Shown here one piece after another: positions 5,660 to 10,404 of a DNA stretch of 10,404 bases. Below the pieces are notes generated by a model. That model ran no database searches. It was not told where the DNA came from and saw only the letters and a program-made list of their open reading frames with translations. The stretch is taken from NCBI GenBank assembly GCA_012744295.1, contig JAAYIB010000078.1, positions 1-10,404 on the forward strand, given 5' to 3'. The translations under genes were made by a program, and so were the position numbers. This DNA is from Acholeplasmataceae bacterium. GTDB lineage: Bacteria > Bacillota > Negativicutes > Acidaminococcales > Acidaminococcaceae. How positions within the stretch are numbered: the stretch's first letter is position 1; every line of letters starts with the position of its first letter.

Positions 5660-6199
5660 ATGGAATTAGACAAAATATTGGACGAAATGGAGAGTCTCAT
5701 TTTAGAAGCTTCGCATCTTCCGTTTTCGGAAAAAATCATTATCGAGGAAGGCGACTTGTCACTGATTATGGACAGGCTGCGTGAAGCCGTTCCCCTTGAA
5801 GTAAAAAAAGCGCATGACTTACTCGACGAACAAATGAATATCATTAAAAATTCCCGCGCTGAAGCCGACCGCATTGTGGAGCAGGCAAAGGCTGAAGCTG
5901 AACGGATTGTCGAACTGGCCAAATCAGAGGCTGAGCGAATGGTAAGGAATGAAGAAGTTGTTAAAATGGCAGAAGAAAAGGCTCAGGATATTTTAAATGA
6001 CACGAAGCAGTATGACAACGACATGCGTGCCGCCGCCGACGCCTATGCTGAAAAGATGCACAGGGAATCGCTTGATTATGCGACCGATGTTTTCGCATAT
6101 TTGGAAGACAGCTTGAAAAAGACCTTGGAGGTCGTGCGTGAAAGCGGCGCCCCACTGCGTACCACCAAGGAAAGGAGCGACGAGCAGGAGGAAAAATGA
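5660..6199 (+). CDS. Conserved-looking coiled-coil protein with 11-residue repeats (hypothetical)
   Basis: A 179-residue, strongly charged, alpha-helical protein that I do not recognise by name. It has no signal peptide or membrane segment and no catalytic motif. The first 60 residues (MELDKILDEMESLILEASHLPF onward) look like a small helical N-terminal domain. They are followed by three consecutive 11-residue repeats of the type AEAxRIVExAK (about residues 67-99), and further helix to a very acidic, probably disordered C-terminus. Such hendecads resemble stalk or scaffold helices (ATP synthase b subunit, DivIVA-like proteins), and an automatic ATPase-subunit label would rest only on that. The start is the ATG at 5660, 9 nt after a purine-rich GAGAGAGAG; upstream ATGs at 5651 and 5654 and a TTG at 5636 are possible but sit too close to or before it. 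The end overlaps the patatin gene by 4 nt, indicating translational coupling. Confidence 0.85.
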   Translation: MELDKILDEMESLILEASHLPFSEKIIIEEGDLSLIMDRLREAVPLEVKKAHDLLDEQMNIIKNSRAEADRIVEQAKAEAERIVELAKSEAERMVRNEEVVKMAEEKAQDILNDTKQYDNDMRAAADAYAEKMHRESLDYATDVFAYLEDSLKKTLEVVRESGAPLRTTKERSDEQEEK

Positions 6200-6987
6200 C
6201 CAGCAAACCAAAACTCGGTTTAGTTCTGGGCTCCGGGGGTCTGCGCGGACTTGCCCACGTCGGTGTCATCAGTGTTTTAGAAGAAAACAATATTGAGTTC
6301 GACCTTGTGGCCGGCTGCAGCATAGGAAGCCTGATAGGTGCGCTTGTTTGTTCGGGCTATAATTCCGCAACCATTCTCGGCCTTGCAAAAGGCTTAAGCA
6401 AAGGCTCTTGGTTTGATTTTGTGATGCACAAGAAAGGCTTTATCGGGACTGAAAATATCTATAAAATTGTTGAAACCTTGACTAAGGGCAGAAGAATCGA
6501 AGAACTTGAAAAACCCTTTGCCGCGGTTGCGGCTGATCTTGCGACAGGAAAAGAAAAGATTTTTCGACAAGGTGATGTTGCTGCTGCTGTTTGTTCAAGC
6601 GTTGCGGTTCCGGGAATATTTGTTCCCTATGAATTTGAAGGGCGTCAAATGGTTGATGGGGTTATAGTAAACCCAACTCCCGTAAGCGTTGCCAGGGAGA
6701 TGGGTGCCGATGTTGTCCTTGCCGTTGATCTGGCTGCTGTAAGCACAATCGATGAAGTTAAAACTGTTTTTGACGTTGTCATAAGATCGCTGGACATAAT
6801 GGAAAAAGGCCTGTACAGTTACCAGCGGCTAAGGCAGGAATGCGATGTTCTGATACAGCCGGAACTTAGCTCCTGTGCAGTTACTGATTTTGAAAAAATC
6901 GAAGAATGTTTTCTAATAGGCAGAGAAGCTGGCTGGGAGGCATTGCCGAAGCTTTTGGAAGTTCTGGAAAAAAGTCAGGGAAGGTAA
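6196..6987 (+). CDS. Patatin-like phospholipase family protein (YlbK/RssA type)
   Basis: Predicted serine acyl hydrolase acting on lipids or acyl esters; its substrate is unknown. The 263-residue product has the glycine-rich oxyanion loop GSGGLRG at 12-18 and the nucleophile elbow GCSIG with Ser42. The second half of the dyad is Asp154 in the DGV motif (MVDGVIVNPTPVS), so both catalytic residues are present. Length fits the small single-domain bacterial group. The ATG overlaps the stop of the upstream coiled-coil gene (ATGA), with AGGAGG (6186-6191) 4 nt before it, which suggests coupled translation and possibly a physical partnership. It is the positional counterpart of B. subtilis ylbK. There is no signal peptide. 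Its last 13 nt overlap the convergent tmcAL gene. Confidence 0.94.
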   Translation: MTSKPKLGLVLGSGGLRGLAHVGVISVLEENNIEFDLVAGCSIGSLIGALVCSGYNSATILGLAKGLSKGSWFDFVMHKKGFIGTENIYKIVETLTKGRRIEELEKPFAAVAADLATGKEKIFRQGDVAAAVCSSVAVPGIFVPYEFEGRQMVDGVIVNPTPVSVAREMGADVVLAVDLAAVSTIDEVKTVFDVVIRSLDIMEKGLYSYQRLRQECDVLIQPELSSCAVTDFEKIEECFLIGREAGWEALPKLLEVLEKSQGR

Positions 6988-8201
6988 GCCGGTGAAAGTT
7001 TCAAGTCCGCAGGATAGGGCAGGGAGCAGTTTTGCAGCAGACTGAACAACTCGCTTGCCGCCATGTCAACCTTAAGAGACGAAATTAGCCTTTCGTTGCC
7101 TGCGTTTTTGGTTAAGAACGTACGCCCCATTTTGATAATTATTGGAAGCTCGGATGTCTGCCGCATTTGTTTCAGGAGATGCCTGCCTCGATCGTTGAAG
7201 GCTAAAACCCTGATATAGCTTGGCAGCTCGGCGACTGCACCTTTAAAAGGATTGTCAGTAGACGAGAGCAAGATTTGTAAAAGCAAACGATTAATCCTTG
7301 TTTCCGGATAGCGTTTGCTTTTTATCATTGAAACCGCCTGCGCATGGTTTTTTGCAGCGGCCGCCCGCAATATTTTGTTTTCCAAGCCTTCGGAGCATTC
7401 GCAGCGTTCTTTGATATCTTGGGCCGATAACTGCCGCAGGGCGTGCAGCAGCAAGGTGTCAAGGTTTTCTCCCATATAACCGAGTTTTTGCTGACGCAGC
7501 AATTCTGACAGGGCCTGCTTTGTCGGCTGAGGAAGCGTATCCGCTACTTTTTCACTGAAGCCGTTTTGCAGGAATTCCTGTCTGATGGCGGTTGCACTCG
7601 CTATTTTCCCTTTGATAACCGTGTCGTTGTAGGAGGAGTCCTTACGGCAGACCGCGACAGGAGTAAAAGGCGCGGAAAGTTTTTGGCAATGCCTTAAATA
7701 TTCAATTGCCAGAATGTTGTTCGGTTTATCGATTACATCTTTAAGCGCAGGATTTTTTGCCGACAGGGCCCAGCCTACTGCCGCCGCGTAGGAGAGTCCT
7801 TTTGCTATGACAGTGCTGCGGCCCTCATGGGTTGTTTCAAGAGCGGCAGCGGCGGCGAGGAGCAGGTCAAGGTTTTTTTCCTCGCAGCCAAAGGCGAGAT
7901 GGCTGACGCACCCTGTCGCTTTTAACAGCGAGATTGCACCGCGGGCGAAGTGTTCTGCGCTTCGACAAGAAAAAATTGCCGGAAGTTCGAGGACAAGGTC
8001 GACGCCGTTTTGCACGGCGATAATGGAACGCGACCATTTGTCTGTCAAGGCCGGCAAGCCTCTCTGTACAAAATTTCCGCTCATAACGGCTATGACAGGC
8101 AGAGCGCCGACGATTCGACGTGTTTCGCTTAGGTGATAGGCGTGTCCGTTGTGAAAAGGGTTATATTCGGCGATTATGCCGACAGCATTTTGTGTTTTCA
8201 T
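6975..8201 (-). CDS. tmcAL: tRNA(Met) cytidine acetate ligase (YlbM family)
   Basis: Member of the family that forms N4-acetylcytidine at the wobble position of elongator tRNA-Met, using acetate and ATP through an acetyl-AMP intermediate (established for B. subtilis TmcAL). The 408-residue product starts with the nucleotidyltransferase motif GIIAEYNPFHNGH at 8-20. This is followed by the family blocks VIAVMSGNFVQRG (36-48) and NGVDLVLELP (65-74). Length is typical. The ATG at 8199-8201 has GGAAGGAA a few nt upstream. It is transcribed against the patatin gene and divergently from ackA. Because TmcAL consumes acetate and AckA interconverts acetate and acetyl phosphate, the pairing is metabolically suggestive, but ylbM also lies in this cluster in species where ackA is elsewhere. 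Confidence 0.96.
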   Translation of the reverse strand: MKTQNAVGIIAEYNPFHNGHAYHLSETRRIVGALPVIAVMSGNFVQRGLPALTDKWSRSIIAVQNGVDLVLELPAIFSCRSAEHFARGAISLLKATGCVSHLAFGCEEKNLDLLLAAAAALETTHEGRSTVIAKGLSYAAAVGWALSAKNPALKDVIDKPNNILAIEYLRHCQKLSAPFTPVAVCRKDSSYNDTVIKGKIASATAIRQEFLQNGFSEKVADTLPQPTKQALSELLRQQKLGYMGENLDTLLLHALRQLSAQDIKERCECSEGLENKILRAAAAKNHAQAVSMIKSKRYPETRINRLLLQILLSSTDNPFKGAVAELPSYIRVLAFNDRGRHLLKQMRQTSELPIIIKMGRTFLTKNAGNERLISSLKVDMAASELFSLLQNCSLPYPADLKLSPAYLP

Positions 8202-8355
8202 AAATGTTCCTTCCCGACAATGGAATAATCTGATTTTTGTATAGAATATTTACTTAAAATGGTGTAAACTATTTTATCACAGTATCCTTACATTTTGTAG
8301 TGTAAGCCTGATTAAATGCAGAGGCTTCAAAATAATGAGCGAAGAAGGTGCGACC
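8202..8355. other. Divergent tmcAL-ackA intergenic region with inverted repeats
   Basis: A 154-bp AT-rich region. It holds a dyad CTTACA/TGTAAG with an 8-nt loop (8287-8306) and a second, looser dyad TTTAC/GTAAA (8250-8268). The sequence GTGTAA or its complement recurs in both. No good consensus promoter is visible on either strand; the best minus-strand match is TTTACA, 17 bp, TCTATA (8240-8268). The repeats could be operator half-sites controlling ackA or both genes, but they match no regulator site that I can name. Confidence 0.4.
8343..8350 (+). promoter_or_regulatory. Shine-Dalgarno site deciding the ackA GTG start
   Basis: AGAAGGTG lies 5 nt before the GTG at 8356. A weaker purine run (AGAGG, 8320-8324) lies 10 nt before the in-frame ATG at 8335, which would add seven residues. 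The GTG start is preferred because the protein then begins MKIFVVNCGSSS and its active-site residues fall on the reference numbering. Confidence 0.75.
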
Positions 8356-9564
8356 GTGAAAATTTTTGTAGTAAACTGCGGCAGTTCATCCATAAAATAC
8401 CAATTGTTCAACATGCAGAACGAAATGGTTCTTGCTAAGGGACTTGTTGAGAGGATCGGCATGGAGGGCTCTCTATTAAAGCATACGCCAACGGGAAAGT
8501 ACACGGTTGATCTGCCTGCCGACATACCCGACCATGCTGTGGGAATCAAGCTGATTGTTGACACCTTGGTAAACCCTGAATACGGTGTTATTCCCGACAT
8601 GTCGGAGATTGACGCTGTCGGCCACCGTGTCGTGCACGGCGGCGAACGTTTCGCTGACTCTGTACTGATCACTCAGGATGTTTTAAAAGGAATCGAAGAC
8701 TGCGCCGAAATTGCACCTCTTCATAATCCGCCTAATCTCCATGGCATAAATGCCTGTATGGAAATCATGCCGACAATTCCTCAAGTCGCCGTTTTTGACA
8801 CCGCGTTCCATCAAACACTGCCGAAGGTTGCTTATTTATACGGCCTTCCCTATGAGTTGTATGTAAAGTACGGTCTCAGGCGCTACGGATTTCATGGCAC
8901 CTCGCACAAATACGTGGCGCAGGTTGCCGCTTCCATGATGCAGGAACACATGACGGATTTGAGAATCATTACCTGCCATTTGGGTAACGGTGCAAGTATA
9001 ACTGCAATCAAATACGGAAAATCGGTTGACACCAGCATGGGTTACACGCCGCTGGAGGGGTTAATCATGGGAACACGTTCCGGAGAGATTGATCCGGCCA
9101 TAATACCTTTTCTAATGGAAAAAGAAAACATGACAGCCCCGCAAATTGATGATTATCTTAACAAACGCAGCGGAATACTTGGCATATCTGGCCTGTCCAG
9201 TGACTTCAGGGACCTGGAGACCGCAGCCAACCGCGGTGATGAACGTTCTCAGCTTGCCATTGACTTGTTTGCCTATAAAGTTAAAAAGTACATTGGGGGT
9301 TATGTGGCGGCGATGGGAGGCGTTGACGCAATTGTCTTTACTGCGGGCGTCGGCGAGAACTCTCCTTTTATGCGTGACAAGATTTGTAACGGACTCGAAT
9401 ATCTGGGGACAAGAATTGATCCCGAGCGCAACAATGTCAGGGGCAAAGCCCAGGAAATAAGCGTGAAAAGAGCAGGCGTCAAGATTTTTGTGATACCGAC
9501 AAACGAAGAACTTGTCATTGCCAGAGATACTTACAACATTTGCAAACGAATTATTAAATTATAG
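8356..9564 (+). CDS. ackA: Acetate kinase
   Basis: Reversibly phosphorylates acetate with ATP to acetyl phosphate. In fermenters it normally makes ATP in the last step of acetate production, working with phosphotransacetylase, which is not in this window. With the GTG start the product is 402 residues, and every key residue falls on the Methanosarcina thermophila numbering. These are Asn7 in NCGSSS, Arg91 in GHRVVHGG, Asp148 in VFDTAFHQ, His180 in YGFHGTSHKYV, Arg241 in MGTRSGEIDP and Glu384 in NEELVIARDT. The phosphate-binding motifs HLGNGAS and TAGVGENSP are also intact. It sits between tmcAL and DUF177, an insertion relative to the B. subtilis ylb cluster. There is no terminator hairpin after it, and the next promoter begins 18 nt downstream, so some readthrough into DUF177-rpmF is likely. 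Confidence 0.98.
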   Translation: MKIFVVNCGSSSIKYQLFNMQNEMVLAKGLVERIGMEGSLLKHTPTGKYTVDLPADIPDHAVGIKLIVDTLVNPEYGVIPDMSEIDAVGHRVVHGGERFADSVLITQDVLKGIEDCAEIAPLHNPPNLHGINACMEIMPTIPQVAVFDTAFHQTLPKVAYLYGLPYELYVKYGLRRYGFHGTSHKYVAQVAASMMQEHMTDLRIITCHLGNGASITAIKYGKSVDTSMGYTPLEGLIMGTRSGEIDPAIIPFLMEKENMTAPQIDDYLNKRSGILGISGLSSDFRDLETAANRGDERSQLAIDLFAYKVKKYIGGYVAAMGGVDAIVFTAGVGENSPFMRDKICNGLEYLGTRIDPERNNVRGKAQEISVKRAGVKIFVIPTNEELVIARDTYNICKRIIKL

Positions 9565-9582
9565 CTTTCTAATTAGTAGTTC

Positions 9583-9611
9583 TTGACAAAGAACAAACAG
9601 GCTTATATAAT
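9583..9611 (+). promoter_or_regulatory. Perfect sigma-A consensus promoter of DUF177-rpmF
   Basis: TTGACA (9583-9588), a 17-bp spacer and TATAAT (9606-9611). The predicted start is about 9618, leaving only some 12 nt before the DUF177 ATG. The -35 box is embedded in a perfect 6-bp dyad GTTCTT-GACA-AAGAAC (9579-9594), which could be coincidental or a small operator. Confidence 0.92.
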
Positions 9612-9629
9612 TGTAACGATTGGTGGATC

Positions 9630-10133
9630 ATGATTAAATTAAATGTAGCCGAAATCAAAAAAAGACTTGTTGGGAAAACTGACTTTCATTTTCAAGTTGC
9701 GGCAAAGGAGCTCGACCTTTCCGACGATGACCTCAGGGTTTCAGGACTCATACAGGTTGACGGAGAAATATCAAATGCCGGCGATGTTCTGCTTTTGCAG
9801 GCACATATGCGAACTAACATAGTTCGTGCCTGCGGCAGGTGCTTAAAGGAGTTTGCTGCCGATGCCGAAGCTGACGTGCTTGAAAAGTTTTTCCCTGCTG
9901 ATGCTGACAACGCCGAGGCTGATGCCTTTACCTATGATTCTGACGTTGTGGACATTACGGAAGCGCTGCGCGAAGGCCTGCTTGTAGCTGAACCGTTGCA
10001 GGCTTTGTGCGACCCGGACTGTCGGGGGCTTTGTCCGGTTTGCGGAAAAGACAGGAACCTTGCAGATTGCGGTTGTGATGCTGCAACAGTTGATCCGCGA
10101 ATGGCAGTTCTGCAAAAGTTATTAAAAAGTTAG
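9630..10133 (+). CDS. DUF177 / YceD (YlbN) family protein
   Basis: A 167-residue protein of the family encoded just upstream of rpmF in most bacteria. In plants and E. coli the family has been linked to 23S rRNA accumulation; its biochemical activity is not settled. It has the usual pattern: a beta-rich N-terminal half, the first metal-type pair CGRC at 68-71, and an acidic stretch with the block DSDVVDITEALREGLLV. A Cys-rich end follows: C127, C131, C135, C138, C147 and C149 within LCDPDCRGLCPVCG and CGC, then DPRMAVLQKLL. These cysteines probably bind zinc. The ATG has a GGTGG only 3 nt upstream, a short spacing, and a very short leader. It has its own perfect promoter, and rpmF follows after 33 nt, so the two are co-transcribed. 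Confidence 0.95.
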   Translation: MIKLNVAEIKKRLVGKTDFHFQVAAKELDLSDDDLRVSGLIQVDGEISNAGDVLLLQAHMRTNIVRACGRCLKEFAADAEADVLEKFFPADADNAEADAFTYDSDVVDITEALREGLLVAEPLQALCDPDCRGLCPVCGKDRNLADCGCDAATVDPRMAVLQKLLKS

Positions 10134-10166
10134 TTATTGTAATTCGCTTGAGGAGGTGTATCAATA

Positions 10167-10349
10167 ATGGCAGTACCAAAGCGTAAAATGTCAAAGGCAC
10201 GTCGCGACTCCCGTCGTGCGAACTGGAAACTTAGCGTTCCGGGATTAGTGGAGTGCCCGCAGTGTCATGAAAAGAAAATGCCGCATCGCGTTTGCCCTGA
10301 ATGTGGTTCTTATAACGGGAAACAAATCGTTGCGATTGAAGAGAAATAA
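10167..10349 (+). CDS. rpmF: 50S ribosomal protein L32
   Basis: Small basic large-subunit ribosomal protein. The 60-residue product begins MAVPKRKMSKARRDSRRANWKL and carries an intact zinc ribbon, C30/C33 and C43/C46 (CPQC...CPEC). It is therefore the C+ (zinc-binding) form rather than the zinc-independent paralogue. The ATG follows a strong AGGAGGTG (10151-10158) with 8-nt spacing. It is the second gene of the DUF177-rpmF unit, as in most bacteria. The last five codons and the stop form the left end of a long perfect palindrome that contains the terminator. Fatty-acid genes (plsX, fabH) often follow rpmF, but the window ends first. Confidence 0.98.
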   Translation: MAVPKRKMSKARRDSRRANWKLSVPGLVECPQCHEKKMPHRVCPECGSYNGKQIVAIEEK

Positions 10350-10397
10350 CAAAGCCGAGGTGCCTGGCACCTCGGCTTTGTTATTTCTCTTCAATCG
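10333..10397. repeat. Perfect 32-bp inverted repeat spanning the rpmF 3' end
   Basis: Positions 10333-10364 and 10366-10397 are exact reverse complements around a single T at 10365. The left arm includes the last codons and stop of rpmF (10333-10349). The pairing stops at 10332/10398, and the outer flanks differ. The GC-rich inner part is the terminator; the outer AT-rich 17 bp lies in coding sequence on the left side. Confidence 0.97.
10350..10388. terminator. Intrinsic terminator of rpmF, probably bidirectional
   Basis: GC-rich stem AAAGCCGAGGTG/CACCTCGGCTTT with a CCTGG loop, starting at the first bases after the rpmF stop and followed by TTTGTTATTTCT. The T-tract is interrupted, so efficiency from that side may be moderate, but the long stem is strong. 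The mirrored A-rich left flank gives a matching T-rich run on the minus strand. Confidence 0.85.
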
Positions 10398-10404
10398 TTT
10401 GGAA

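Noticed and set aside
8335..8355. ATG start for ackA seven codons upstream
   Set aside because: Possible, but the GTG has the better-spaced ribosome site and gives exact family numbering of all active-site residues.
8277..8672. 131-codon minus-strand open frame
   Set aside because: Antisense to the ackA 5' end with no recognisable features; ackA is certain.
9565..9629. FapR-type or other fatty-acid operator before DUF177-rpmF
   Set aside because: TTAGTA occurs once (9573-9578) but the rest of the 17-bp palindromic operator is absent.

Overview
The window looks like ordinary chromosomal, mostly housekeeping DNA from a low-to-mid GC Bacillota (Firmicutes). The evidence is a tyrosyl T-box leader, sigma-A-type promoters with consensus hexamers and 17-bp spacers, strong AGGAGG ribosome sites, some GTG starts, and the synteny rsmD-coaD-(coiled coil)-patatin-tmcAL-ackA-DUF177-rpmF. 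That order is a variant of the Bacillus subtilis ylbH-coaD-ylbJ-ylbK-ylbL-ylbM-ylbN-rpmF cluster. The lack of ylbJ/ylbL and the interposed ackA suggest a lineage outside Bacilli, such as Negativicutes or Clostridia; this placement is an inference. I saw no insertion sequence, phage gene, CRISPR array or toxin-antitoxin pair.

Left part (1-2740): tyrS on the minus strand runs into a terminator at the left edge. Its own promoter drives it through a T-box leader of about 250 nt, so it should respond to uncharged tRNA-Tyr. Upstream, also on the minus strand, is mscL, whose product carries a C-terminal four-cysteine tail. Divergent from mscL is a small single-gene unit with a strong promoter, encoding a 111-residue protein. 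Its last ~70 residues resemble DnaA domain I, without the rest of DnaA. A convergent tRNA-Pro(CGG) gene with a perfect consensus promoter lies on the other side of a shared bidirectional terminator.

Middle part (2739-6987): a DUF4127 protein with an N-terminal membrane segment (minus) is divergent from rsmD. Between rsmD and coaD, a 20-bp tandem duplication carries two overlapping promoter-like arrangements. coaD is followed by a hendecad-repeat coiled-coil protein and a patatin-like hydrolase, the last two overlapping by 4 nt; this is probably one operon.

Right part (6975-10404): tmcAL (minus) converges on and overlaps the patatin gene by 13 nt. Across a 154-bp intergenic region lies ackA, whose GTG start gives the same active-site numbering as the Methanosarcina enzyme. 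A perfect consensus promoter then drives DUF177 (yceD/ylbN) and rpmF. The rpmF 3' end is part of a perfect 32-bp inverted repeat around a 1-nt centre, which contains the terminator.

Functionally the window combines translation (tyrS, tRNA-Pro, rsmD, tmcAL, DUF177-rpmF), CoA/acetyl-phosphate metabolism (coaD, ackA) and envelope or stress functions (mscL, patatin, DUF4127). The items most worth a second look are the orphan DnaA-domain-I-like protein, the rpmF-spanning palindrome, the duplicated coaD promoter and the coiled-coil partner of the patatin.
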